DNA of 64,000 nt from Rhizobium sp. AC27/96 (lineage in GTDB: Bacteria; Pseudomonadota; Alphaproteobacteria; Rhizobiales; Rhizobiaceae), in contig NZ_LXKN01000075.1 in NCBI RefSeq assembly GCF_001692325.1, positions 1 through 64,000 on the forward strand. Direction: 5' to 3'. Positions 9,031 through 17,248 of this stretch are shown here, piece after piece (position 1 is the first letter of the stretch; each line of letters opens with the position of its first letter). The notes beneath the pieces were generated by a model that ran no database searches, had not been told where the DNA came from, and worked only from the letters and a program-made list of their open reading frames with translations. The position numbers were made by a program, and so were the translations under genes.

Positions 9031-9696
9031 ATGCTTTTCTGGATCGCGAGTGTTTTTGGGTTGGCAATCGCCTACCTCTTAGGCTCCATCCCCACCGGCT
9101 ATCTGGCTGGTAGGCTGCTCAAGGGCATCGATATCCGGGAACATGGATCGAGATCTACAGGGGCAACCAACGTACTGCGGACCCTGGGGAAATGGCCTGC
9201 CCTGGTGGTTCTCCTGGTGGATGTGTTGAAAGGCGCCGCGGCGGTTGTCTTTGCCCGTTGGTTTTATCCTTGGTTCTCTGCATCGCCGTCAGCCACGCTA
9301 CCACCAGCGCTCGATCTGCAAATCTGGGTGCCTTGGGCTGTTTGTCTGGCCGGGCTCGCCGTGTTGCTGGGGCATAGCCGTCCGATCTGGCTGAATTTCA
9401 AAGGCGGAAAATCCGTCGCAACCGGGCTCGGCGTGGTGCTGGCTATATCCTGGCCTGTCGGTTTGGGTGCACTTGCGGTTTTTGGCGTGATGCTGGCTAT
9501 TTTCCGGATTGTTTCCCTTGGTTCGATCCTCGCGGCGTTGACCGCGATTGCCCTCATCTGCGCCTTGGATCAGCCGTTGCCCTATCGCCTGCTGGTGATT
9601 GCCGGCGGCGTCTACGTGGTTGCACGCCACCACGCCAACATCCGGCGGCTACTGGCAGGGACCGAGCCACGCCTCGGGCAAACTAGCCCGTCTTAA
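9031..9696 (+). CDS. plsY: Glycerol-3-phosphate acyltransferase PlsY (cyanobacterial-type sequence)
   Basis: 221 residues, polytopic. The three PlsY motifs are present: GSIPTGYLAGR near residue 20, HGSRSTGATNVLRTLGK near 45, and GHSRPIWLNFKGGKSVATGL near 120. PlsY transfers an acyl group from acyl-phosphate to glycerol-3-phosphate, the first step of phospholipid synthesis. The wording of the motifs (LLKGIDIREHG, ARHHANIRRLLAGTEPRLGQ) is what I associate with cyanobacterial PlsY rather than the alphaproteobacterial housekeeping protein, so this is probably an acquired second copy. ATG 9031 is chosen over GTG 9022 because GAGG at 9018-9021 is then 9 nt away. It stands alone on its strand with no lipid genes beside it. 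Confidence 0.85.
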   Translation: MLFWIASVFGLAIAYLLGSIPTGYLAGRLLKGIDIREHGSRSTGATNVLRTLGKWPALVVLLVDVLKGAAAVVFARWFYPWFSASPSATLPPALDLQIWVPWAVCLAGLAVLLGHSRPIWLNFKGGKSVATGLGVVLAISWPVGLGALAVFGVMLAIFRIVSLGSILAALTAIALICALDQPLPYRLLVIAGGVYVVARHHANIRRLLAGTEPRLGQTSPS

Positions 9697-9720
9697 ACAC
9701 CATCGCCGCCAACCGGACGC

Positions 9721-11307
9721 CTAGTTGGCTACCTGCTCGCCATCCACTGATATATCCTCGCCCTCACCCACAGCGACGGTGCGCAGAAAATGCAGCTTCC
9801 TGCCATTAAACGTCAGGACGAGTTTTTGTTGCTCGCCATATCCCAAAATCGGCACGTCGATGACGAAGGTCTGTGCATCGAGCCATGTTCCCTTGGCTTC
9901 GGTGATGTGGCCAATGGCAGGTTCGGAGGACTTCGGCGGCCCTTTGCGATAAAATCCATCCAGTCCGATCGGAAAGCTGTACCTGACCGATGAGCCAGCG
10001 GGATAGTACAACGAGAACTCGACATCGAAATGCGGGTGAGGCTGCGCCAGATCGAGCATGAACGACTTCAAACCAAACGCATTTTCCGACAATGCGTAGG
10101 TCTTTCCGGAGATCCCGGCTGCGATCTCGGGCGTTGGGTTGACGGGCGTCGGTTTTTCGACGGCAACGTCTCCGATGACATTGGCAAGCTGCGCCGCGGC
10201 ACCCGGGTTCGACGATAGCGCCACATCGGACTTGGCCGCGCGTGAAACCGCATTGATGAGGGCCTTGTAGTCAACCTGCTTTCTAGCGGTGGTCACCACC
10301 ACGGCATCCAGATCCGGAAACACCATGATCAACTGGCCATTCTTGCCATTCGCCATATAGGCGTGCCTGTCGGGAAAGACCCAAATGAAATTCGTATAGC
10401 TTTCGTTGGGATCGTCCGACGCATGCACATTGACAAGCCTGTGATCCAGAATATCCGCCCAGCCCGATGGAAGCAGTTGCTTTCCTTCCCATTCGCCATG
10501 CCGCAGATACAAGTAGCCGATCTTCGCCATGTCGCGCGGCAGCAGATAAAGCATCCCCTCGCCTTTTGAGAGGCCCTGGGGATCGCGCTCCCAATGCCAG
10601 TCAACAATGCCCAACGGCGCAAAAAGCCTTTCCCTCGCATAGTCCTCGGCGGGCTTGCCGGTCAGCCTGGTGATAACTGCCGAAATAATATCCGGGTTGC
10701 CGTTGCTATAGTTAAAAACCTCTCCCGGCGCGTGCGCCATGGGACGATCGAGAATGAACTGGGTCCAGTTGGAGCTTCGCGCCAGGTCGAACATCGTCTG
10801 CTGCTTGCCGCCTTCGAACCCCTGGTCCCAATCGAGCCCGGGGGTCATGTCCAAAAGATTCTGGACCGTGATGGCTTTCTTCCGGTCGTCGACATTCGCG
10901 ATCTGGCGATCGGAGAAGAAATCCAGCACCGGATGATCGAGGCTATCGAGCCGGCCATCCTTATAGACCATCCCGAGAAGGGTGGCAGTGATCGCTTTCG
11001 TCGAAGAGAACAGGTTGTGCGAGATATCGCCGGTGTAGGGAGCGTAATAGGCCTCGGTGACAATCCGCCCGTGACGTACGACGAGGAGGCTGTCGAAGCT
11101 GTTGCGCGCGCCATAGGCGACGAGTTTGGCAAGAGCCGCCGAGTCCATACCCTGCTCTTCCGGCGTGGACGTCAGCCATTCCTTGGTCGGCAAGATTGAT
11201 TGGCCCGCGTCCTGCGCGCCGGCTGGTGCCGGGCCAAGATATGCCAGCAGAGCGCATAGGCTCAGTATCGCGCTCAAAACCAAGCGCGTTTTGACTTGCA
11301 TGCCCAT
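9721..11307 (-). CDS. Exported serine hydrolase of the beta-lactamase / penicillin-binding fold
   Basis: 528 residues. A signal peptide (RLVLSAILSLCALLAYLGPA, cleavage near PAGAQD) precedes a class C beta-lactamase-like domain. It has the nucleophile motif SSTK in HNLFSSTKAITATLLG and the second motif YSN in GEVFNYSNGNPD. A ~170-residue beta-rich C-terminal extension follows (from about GISGKTYALSENAFG). Such proteins are periplasmic esterases or D-aminopeptidase-like enzymes; calling it a true beta-lactamase is not justified. The start at 11307 has GGAG 6 nt upstream. It is transcribed alone, with a short gap to the convergent plsY. Confidence 0.85.
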   Translation of the reverse strand: MGMQVKTRLVLSAILSLCALLAYLGPAPAGAQDAGQSILPTKEWLTSTPEEQGMDSAALAKLVAYGARNSFDSLLVVRHGRIVTEAYYAPYTGDISHNLFSSTKAITATLLGMVYKDGRLDSLDHPVLDFFSDRQIANVDDRKKAITVQNLLDMTPGLDWDQGFEGGKQQTMFDLARSSNWTQFILDRPMAHAPGEVFNYSNGNPDIISAVITRLTGKPAEDYARERLFAPLGIVDWHWERDPQGLSKGEGMLYLLPRDMAKIGYLYLRHGEWEGKQLLPSGWADILDHRLVNVHASDDPNESYTNFIWVFPDRHAYMANGKNGQLIMVFPDLDAVVVTTARKQVDYKALINAVSRAAKSDVALSSNPGAAAQLANVIGDVAVEKPTPVNPTPEIAAGISGKTYALSENAFGLKSFMLDLAQPHPHFDVEFSLYYPAGSSVRYSFPIGLDGFYRKGPPKSSEPAIGHITEAKGTWLDAQTFVIDVPILGYGEQQKLVLTFNGRKLHFLRTVAVGEGEDISVDGEQVAN

Positions 11308-11566
11308 GATAGTCTCCGACTACACAAAGACTACCCCCTCGCGCGGGCGACTATATCACGCGGCAATTACCGTGGAAGTGAATAGAAGTGGATTTTTGGC
11401 GCATCGTGATGCTACGGCACGCCACCGACAGACAGTTGGAAAATCCCGGTCTTTGCAACAAAATCAATGACTCTGAAGTGCCAGACGCTTGCCGCTGCAA
11501 AAAACAAACGCAACGTTCGAAGCCATGCGATCAATTTCTCGAGCAAGAGATATTCGCGCACGATAA
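11308..11566. other. Gap upstream of the serine hydrolase gene
   Basis: Together with the terminator that follows, this is a ~300-nt stretch without a gene. It holds the promoter side of the minus-strand hydrolase and no other feature that I can support. Its GC content is visibly lower than the flanking genes. Confidence 0.4.
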
Positions 11567-11592
11567 AGGGGCGGAATTTCCGTCCCGCCCCT
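11567..11592 (-). terminator. Terminator of the chvE-ggu-ara operon
   Basis: AGGGGCGG (11567-11574) pairs with CCGCCCCT (11585-11592), 22 nt beyond the dehydratase stop codon in the direction of transcription. On the minus strand the stem is followed by TTTATC, a short U-rich tail. Confidence 0.7.
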
Positions 11593-11613
11593 CTAAAATT
11601 CCAGACGTCAATC

Positions 11614-13359
11614 TCAGTGGCTGTCGCGATTGTTCGGGATTTCCGAGCCGCGCGGGCCGACGAGGAAGTCGAGGTCGGCGCCGGTGTCGGCCTGCATGAC
11701 CGACTTCACGTAGAGACCGCCGTAACCGCCATTGAGCGGCTTGACCGGGGAAACCCAGGCCGCGCGGCGCTTGGCCATTTCCTCGTCCGAGATCTCGAGC
11801 TGGATCGTGCGGGCTGGAACGTCGACAGCGATGATGTCCCCGTTCTGGACGAGCGCCAGCGGTCCGCCATCGGCGGCTTCCGGAGCGGTGTGCAAGATGA
11901 CGGTGCCGTAGGCGGTGCCCGACATGCGTGCATCGGAAATGCGGATCATGTCGGTGATCCCCTTCTTCAGCACCTTCGGCGGCAGACCCATATTGCCGAC
12001 TTCGGCCATGCCCGGATAACCCTTCGGGCCGCAATATTTGAGAACCATGATGCAGTTCTCGTCGATATCGAGATCGTCACGGTTGATGCGGGCGTGATAG
12101 TCCTCGATGCTCTCAAAGACCACGGCGCGGCCCTTGTGCTGCATCAGATGCGGCGAAGCAGCTGACGGCTTCAACACAGCACCCTTTGGCGCGAGATTGC
12201 CGCGCAGGACCGCAATACCGCCCGACTGGGTCAGCGCCTTCTCTCTGGGAACGATGACGTCGTCATTGTAGTTGACGACATCCTTGACGCCGGCCCAGAT
12301 GCTTTCGCCTGTCACGGTGATCGCATCCTTGTGCAGCAGGCCCATCTCTCCCACAGCCTTGATGACGACGGGCAGGCCGCCGGCATAGTAGAACTCTTCC
12401 ATCAGGTGCTTGCCCGAGGGCTGCAGGTTGACGATCGTCGGCACTTCGCGGCCGAGGCGATCCCAATCATCGAGCGAAAGATCGACGCCGATGCGGCCGG
12501 CAAGCGCGAGGAGGTGCAGCACGGCATTTGTGGAGCCGCCGACGGCGCCATTGACGCGGATGGCGTTCTCGAAGGCTTCCTTGGTCAGGATGTCAGAGGG
12601 CTTCAAATCTTCCTTGACCATGTCGACGATGCGGCGGCCTGACAGCTGCGAGATGACGCGACGGCGCGCATCGACGGCCGGGATGGCGGCATTGCCCGGC
12701 AAAGTCATGCCGAGAGCTTCGGCCATCGACGCCATGGTCGAGGCCGTACCCATGGTCATACAGCTGCCGGCAGAACGGGCCATGCCCTGCTCCGCATCCA
12801 TGAACTCGTCCAGCGACATCTCACCGGACTTGACCATTTCCGAGAACTGCCAGATCGCCGTGCCCGAACCGACATCCTTGCCGCGCCACTTGCCGTTCAG
12901 CATCGGACCGCCGGAGACGAGAATGACGGGGATATCGACGGAGGCAGCGCCCATCAGCAGGCTCGGCGTGGTCTTGTCGCAGCCACCGAGCAGCACGACG
13001 CCATCGACCGGATTGCCGCGGATCGCTTCTTCGACGTCCATGGCCGCGAGGTTGCGGAACATCATGGCCGTCGGGCGCAGCGTGCTTTCGCCGACGGAGA
13101 AGACCGGGAATTCGACGGGGAAACCGCCCGCTTCATAAACGCCGCGCTTCACGCGCTCTGCAAGATCGCGCAGATGCGCGTTGCAGGGCGTAAGCTCCGA
13201 CCAGGTATTACAGATGCCGATAATCGGACGGCCGTCGAACGTATCGGCCGGCAGACCCTGGTTCTTCATCCAGGAGCGGTGCATGATCGCGTTCTTGCCA
13301 GTGCCGCCGAACCAGTCGTAGGATCGCAGCTTGCGCGGCCATTCAGCTTTCTTTTTCAT
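11614..13359 (-). CDS. IlvD/Edd-family sugar-acid dehydratase, probable L-arabinonate dehydratase
   Basis: 581 residues from the ATG at 13359 (MKKKAEWPRKLRSYDWFGG); the 61 codons further upstream in frame are not family-like. Fe-S/Mg-site motifs are visible: CNTWSELTPCN, GCDKTTPSLLMGA, GSCMTMGTASTMA, CGPKGYPGMAEVG and DARMSGTAYG. The family dehydrates sugar acids to 2-keto-3-deoxy acids. Sequence style and neighbours (gguC/AraD1-type and a semialdehyde dehydrogenase) point to L-arabinonate to 2-keto-3-deoxy-L-arabinonate, but related acids (D-fuconate, galactonate) cannot be excluded. It is the last gene of the operon. Confidence 0.85.
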   Translation of the reverse strand: MKKKAEWPRKLRSYDWFGGTGKNAIMHRSWMKNQGLPADTFDGRPIIGICNTWSELTPCNAHLRDLAERVKRGVYEAGGFPVEFPVFSVGESTLRPTAMMFRNLAAMDVEEAIRGNPVDGVVLLGGCDKTTPSLLMGAASVDIPVILVSGGPMLNGKWRGKDVGSGTAIWQFSEMVKSGEMSLDEFMDAEQGMARSAGSCMTMGTASTMASMAEALGMTLPGNAAIPAVDARRRVISQLSGRRIVDMVKEDLKPSDILTKEAFENAIRVNGAVGGSTNAVLHLLALAGRIGVDLSLDDWDRLGREVPTIVNLQPSGKHLMEEFYYAGGLPVVIKAVGEMGLLHKDAITVTGESIWAGVKDVVNYNDDVIVPREKALTQSGGIAVLRGNLAPKGAVLKPSAASPHLMQHKGRAVVFESIEDYHARINRDDLDIDENCIMVLKYCGPKGYPGMAEVGNMGLPPKVLKKGITDMIRISDARMSGTAYGTVILHTAPEAADGGPLALVQNGDIIAVDVPARTIQLEISDEEMAKRRAAWVSPVKPLNGGYGGLYVKSVMQADTGADLDFLVGPRGSEIPNNRDSH

Positions 13360-13381
13360 AGTCTCAGGTACCTTTTGCGTC

Positions 13382-13408
13382 GCCCGGGCCGCCTCGTCGC
13401 GCCCGGGC
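13382..13408. other. Intercistronic hairpin (aldehyde dehydrogenase / dehydratase)
   Basis: GCCCGGGC at 13382-13389 and again at 13401-13408 (self-complementary octamer repeated, 11-nt loop) sit in the 64-nt junction. They can form an 8-bp stem in the operon mRNA. Confidence 0.55.
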
Positions 13409-13423
13409 CTTGAAAGTCGATCG

Positions 13424-14857
13424 TCAGGCCAGCGTGTAGGCGGTCTTGACGGTGGTGAAGAATTCGGCGGCATATTTGCCCTGCTCGCGCGGACCGAAGG
13501 ACGAGCCCTTGCGGCCGCCGAATGGCACGTGGAAGTCGACACCGGCCGTCGGCAGGTTGACCATCACCATGCCCGCTTCCGCATTGCGCTTGAAATGCGT
13601 CGCATGCTTCAGGCTCGTCGTGGCAATGCCGGAAGACAAGCCGAACGGCGTGTCGTTGGCGACAGCGAGCGCCTCGTCGTAATCCCTGACGCGGATGACG
13701 GAGGCAACCGGTCCGAAGATCTCTTCGCGGCTGATGCGCATCTCGTTCGTCGCTTCGGTGAAGAGCGTCGGCTGCAGGTAGAAGCCGGGCGTGTCGCGGC
13801 TGATGAGCTCGCCGCCGAAGGCAAGCCTGGCGCCTTCCTGTTTGCCGATCTCGATATAGTCGGTGTCGGTCTTCAGCTGCTTGGCATCGACGACCGGGCC
13901 GATATGGGTGCCCGACTTCATGGCATTGTCGACGTTGAGCGTCTTCAGTCTCTCCGTCAGCGCCGCCACGAACCTGTCGTGAATGCCCTCGGTCACGATC
14001 AGGCGCGACGAGGCCGTGCAGCGCTGGCCGGTCGAGAAGAAGGCGGAGTTGGCAGCCGCCTCGACAGCCACCGTCAGGTCGGCATCGTCAAGCACGACCA
14101 TCGGGTTCTTGCCGCCCATTTCGAGCTGGTACTTGCGGCCATGCTCGACGGAAGACAGTGCGACGTGTTTTCCCGTGCCGACCGAGCCGGTGAAGGTGAG
14201 ACCCGACAGAACCGGGCTATCGAGCATCGCCTGGCCGACGACCGAGCCCTTGCCCATGACGAGGTTCAGCACGCCCTTCGGCAGGCCGGCGCGATGGAGG
14301 ATATCGACGATCGCCCAGGAGCAGCCGGGCACGAGATCGGCCGGCTTGAAGACGATGGTGTTGCCGTAGCAGAGCGCCGGCGCGATCTTCCAGGCCGGGA
14401 TGGCGATCGGGAAATTCCAGGGCGTGATGATGCCGATGACGCCGAGCGGCTCGCGGGTGATCTCGACGCCGATGTTAGGACGCACCGAGGGAAGTACCTC
14501 GCCTGCGAGGCGCAGCGCCTCGCCGGCGAAGAAGTCGAAGATCTGCGCGGCGCGGATGGTCTCGCCGATCGCTTCCGGCAGCGTCTTGCCCTCTTCGCGG
14601 GCGAGCAGCGCGCCGAGTTCGTCCTTGCGGGCCAGGATCTCGTCGCTGGTCTTCCTCAGGATGGAATGACGCTCGAGAATACCGGAGCGGGACCATGCGG
14701 GGAATGCGGCCTTGGCGGCAGCAATCGCATCGGCAACATCCTGCACGCTGGCGCTGGCATAGAGGCCGACAACCTCGTTGGTGTCGGACGGGTTGATGTT
14801 TTCGGCACCGGCGGAACCGGTCCACTCGCCGGCGATCAGATTCTGATGAATGGTCAT
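13424..14857 (-). CDS. NAD(P)-dependent aldehyde dehydrogenase, probable 2-oxoglutarate semialdehyde dehydrogenase
   Basis: 477 residues of the ALDH superfamily: TPWNFPIA with the oxyanion Asn at 148, KPADLVPG, TFTGSVGTGK, general-base Glu246 in LEMGGKNP, and nucleophile Cys280 in STGQRCTASS. It is placed between gguC and the dehydratase, where the oxidation of 2-oxoglutarate semialdehyde to 2-oxoglutarate is the step needed to complete the non-phosphorylative pentose pathway. The family assignment is certain; the substrate is inferred from context. Confidence 0.9.
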   Translation of the reverse strand: MTIHQNLIAGEWTGSAGAENINPSDTNEVVGLYASASVQDVADAIAAAKAAFPAWSRSGILERHSILRKTSDEILARKDELGALLAREEGKTLPEAIGETIRAAQIFDFFAGEALRLAGEVLPSVRPNIGVEITREPLGVIGIITPWNFPIAIPAWKIAPALCYGNTIVFKPADLVPGCSWAIVDILHRAGLPKGVLNLVMGKGSVVGQAMLDSPVLSGLTFTGSVGTGKHVALSSVEHGRKYQLEMGGKNPMVVLDDADLTVAVEAAANSAFFSTGQRCTASSRLIVTEGIHDRFVAALTERLKTLNVDNAMKSGTHIGPVVDAKQLKTDTDYIEIGKQEGARLAFGGELISRDTPGFYLQPTLFTEATNEMRISREEIFGPVASVIRVRDYDEALAVANDTPFGLSSGIATTSLKHATHFKRNAEAGMVMVNLPTAGVDFHVPFGGRKGSSFGPREQGKYAAEFFTTVKTAYTLA

Positions 14858-14889
14858 GGCGTCATGCCTTCCTGGGTCGTGTTGGAAAT

Positions 14890-14914
14890 GCCCGGCCTAT
14901 CCCTGTGGCCGGGC
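14890..14914. other. Intercistronic hairpin (gguC / aldehyde dehydrogenase)
   Basis: GCCCGGCC (14890-14897) pairs perfectly with GGCCGGGC (14907-14914) across a 9-nt loop in the 66-nt gap. Confidence 0.6.
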
Positions 14915-14923
14915 TTCGACGAA

Positions 14924-15931
14924 TTACAGCTGGCGAACAGCCACTTCCTCTTCGGCGGCAACCGCCAGCGGATTGCGCAACGGCAGGCCGAACTCCGCGA
15001 CTTCGATCTCGAACACATCGCCCGCTTCCGGCTTGATCCCCTCGGCAAAGGAGAGCGTCGCCGTGCCGAACATATGCACATGTACATCGCCGGGGGCGCG
15101 GAACAGTCCGTATTTGAAGTGGTGGTATTCGAGGTTTGCGAAGGTATGCGACATGTTCGCCTCGCCCGAAAGGAACGGCTTTTCGAAGATCACCTTGTCG
15201 CCGCGCTTGATGCGCGATTTGCCGCGAATATCCTCCGGCGCCGCGCCAATGCGGATTTCCGGACCGAAGCTTGCCGGGCGCAGCTTGGAATGGGCAAGGT
15301 AGAGATAGTTGATCCGCTCGGTAACGTGATCGGAGAATTCGTTCGACAGCGCAAAGCCGATGCGGAACGGCGAGCCGTCCTTGGCGATGACATAGATACC
15401 GGCCATTTCAGGCTCTTCACCACCATCGAGCGCAAAGGAAGGCGATACCAGTGCTGCACCCGGTGCTGCGGCGCCATAGCCGTTGCCTTTGTAGAACCAT
15501 TCCGGCTGCACGCCCTTCTCACCGTCCTTAGGCTTGCCGCCCTCAATGCCCATCTTGAACATCTTCATGGAGTCGGTCAGCGTCTCTTCAGCAGCTTCCG
15601 TGGTCTTCTTGTGCATGGAGTCGCGCGTCGCGGCCGAGCCGAGATGCGTGAGACCCGTGCCCGTCAGATGCAGGTGGGCAGCGTCCGGATGCGTAATCGG
15701 CGGTAGAAAGCGACCTTCGGCATAGATCTTTTCCAGATCGATCGCTTCGCCAAGACCATGCGCCTCGATGACGGATGCCAGCGACTTGCCGCTATCGGCG
15801 GCTTCCAGGGCAAGCTTGTAGACGCTGCCGCCATTGACGACAGCCTTGGCAATTTCGCCTGGTCCGTTGCGGACCGCCACGACGATCTCGCCGTTCGAAC
15901 CCTTGATCTGCGAGATGAGCATGTCTTTCAT
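14924..15931 (-). CDS. gguC: GguC / AraD1-family 2-keto-3-deoxy-L-arabinonate dehydratase
   Basis: 335 residues of the fumarylacetoacetate-hydrolase-like AraD1 family. Seen: HLHLTGTGLTHLGSAATRDSM, the metal-site region EPEMAGIYVIAKDGSPFRIG, and the C-terminal LSFAEGIKPEAGDVFEIEV. In Agrobacterium the third ggu gene, gguC, encodes this protein; the AraD1 family is known to dehydrate 2-keto-3-deoxy-L-arabinonate to 2-oxoglutarate semialdehyde. It links the transporter half of the operon to the catabolic half. It starts 109 nt after gguB, across a hairpin. Confidence 0.88.
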   Translation of the reverse strand: MKDMLISQIKGSNGEIVVAVRNGPGEIAKAVVNGGSVYKLALEAADSGKSLASVIEAHGLGEAIDLEKIYAEGRFLPPITHPDAAHLHLTGTGLTHLGSAATRDSMHKKTTEAAEETLTDSMKMFKMGIEGGKPKDGEKGVQPEWFYKGNGYGAAAPGAALVSPSFALDGGEEPEMAGIYVIAKDGSPFRIGFALSNEFSDHVTERINYLYLAHSKLRPASFGPEIRIGAAPEDIRGKSRIKRGDKVIFEKPFLSGEANMSHTFANLEYHHFKYGLFRAPGDVHVHMFGTATLSFAEGIKPEAGDVFEIEVAEFGLPLRNPLAVAAEEEVAVRQL

Positions 15932-15970
15932 CCTTTCCTATCAGACAGAGAACGGATGCAGTTTACCGTT

Positions 15971-15991
15971 CCGGCTCTCAGCGAGAGCCGG
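15971..15991. other. Intercistronic hairpin (gguB / gguC)
   Basis: CCGGCTCTC (15971-15979) and GAGAGCCGG (15983-15991) form a perfect 9-bp stem with a 3-nt loop in the 108-nt gap between transporter and catabolic genes. No U tract follows on either strand. Confidence 0.65.
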
Positions 15992-16039
15992 ACTCTGTCA
16001 TGGATTTGGTTTTAAAGTTTCGGCCGGTCGCTTGAGCGA

Positions 16040-17248
16040 TCAGCCCTTGTTCTTATTGTAGACGTCGATGAACACGGCAGCGAGCAACACGGCGCCCTTG
16101 ATCATCTTCTGCGAATCCGTCTGGTAGCCGAGGATCGACATGCCCTGGTTCAAGACACCCATGATCAAGGCGCCGATGACGGCACCCGTCACCTTGCCGA
16201 CGCCGCCGGAAGCAGACGCGCCGCCGATGAAGCAGGCCGCGATCACGTCGAGCTCAAGACCGTCACCGCCCTTGGCGGTTGCCGAATTCAGGCGCGTGGC
16301 GATGATGATGCCGGCGATGCTGGCAAGAATGCCCATGTTGATGAAGGTGTAGAACGTCAGGCGGCGGGTATCGATGCCCGAGAGCTTCGTCGCCTTTTCA
16401 TTGCCGCCCATCGCATAGATGCGACGGCCGATCGTGGTGCGCTGCGTAGCGAAGGCATAGAGCGCGATCAGCAGCAGCATGAGGATCAGAACGTTCGGCA
16501 GGCCTCTATAGGAAGAAATCTGGTAGCCGATGAAGATGGCCGCAGCTGCAACCACCAGATTCTGGCCGACAAAGAAGCTGAACGGCTCGACATCGATACC
16601 ATGCTTCTCGTTCACGCTGCGGCGGCGCCACGACAGGAAGAACATAACGATCGGGATGGCGACGGTCAGCAAGATCGACGTCGAGTGAATGCCACCCATA
16701 TCCGTAAAGTCAGGAATGAAGCCGGTCGCGACGATCTGGAACGCCGGCGGGAACGGGCCGATACTGCTGCCGTTGCCGGTCGTGTTGATGATCGCATAGG
16801 TCAGTCCGCGGAAAACCAGCATGCCTGACAGTGTCACGATGAACGACGGAATGCGGTGATAGGCGATGAAATATCCATGCCAGGCGCCGACCGCGGCCCC
16901 CATCAGAAGACAAATGACCGTCGCGAGCGCTAGGTTCATGTGCATCTGCACGACCAGAACGCCGGCCACGGCACCGACGAAGCCGACGACGGAACCCACC
17001 GACAGATCGATATGTCCCGCCACGATAACAAGCAGCATGCCCAGCGCCATGATGACGATGAACGAGTTCTGTAGAACGAGGTTGGTCAGGTTCTGCGGCC
17101 TGAACAGCACGCCGCCGGTCAGCCACTGGAACAACAGCATGATCACCACGAGCGCGATCAACATGCCGTATTCGCGAATATTGTTGCGGATATGATCGCC
17201 AACGGAGACGACGTGGCTTGTTTCCGTGGCTGGGTTGGCCGAACTCAT
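16040..17248 (-). CDS. gguB: Sugar ABC transporter permease GguB
   Basis: 402 residues, an inner-membrane permease of the CUT2 (ribose/xylose-type) class. It has about ten hydrophobic segments, the conserved VAGHIDLSVGSVVGFVGAVA loop, PSFIVTLSGMLVFRGL, and the coupling region AMGGNEKATKLSGIDTRRL. The start ATG 17248 overlaps the gguA stop by the ATGA arrangement (17245-17248), so gguA and gguB are translationally coupled. The frame is open further upstream but runs inside gguA. Confidence 0.9.
   Translation of the reverse strand: MSSANPATETSHVVSVGDHIRNNIREYGMLIALVVIMLLFQWLTGGVLFRPQNLTNLVLQNSFIVIMALGMLLVIVAGHIDLSVGSVVGFVGAVAGVLVVQMHMNLALATVICLLMGAAVGAWHGYFIAYHRIPSFIVTLSGMLVFRGLTYAIINTTGNGSSIGPFPPAFQIVATGFIPDFTDMGGIHSTSILLTVAIPIVMFFLSWRRRSVNEKHGIDVEPFSFFVGQNLVVAAAAIFIGYQISSYRGLPNVLILMLLLIALYAFATQRTTIGRRIYAMGGNEKATKLSGIDTRRLTFYTFINMGILASIAGIIIATRLNSATAKGGDGLELDVIAACFIGGASASGGVGKVTGAVIGALIMGVLNQGMSILGYQTDSQKMIKGAVLLAAVFIDVYNKNKG

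Noticed and set aside
9721..11307. Annotation as an antibiotic-inactivating beta-lactamase
   Set aside because: Only the SxxK and YxN motifs of the general fold are evident and the C-terminal extension is foreign to class C enzymes; serine hydrolase is as far as the sequence allows.
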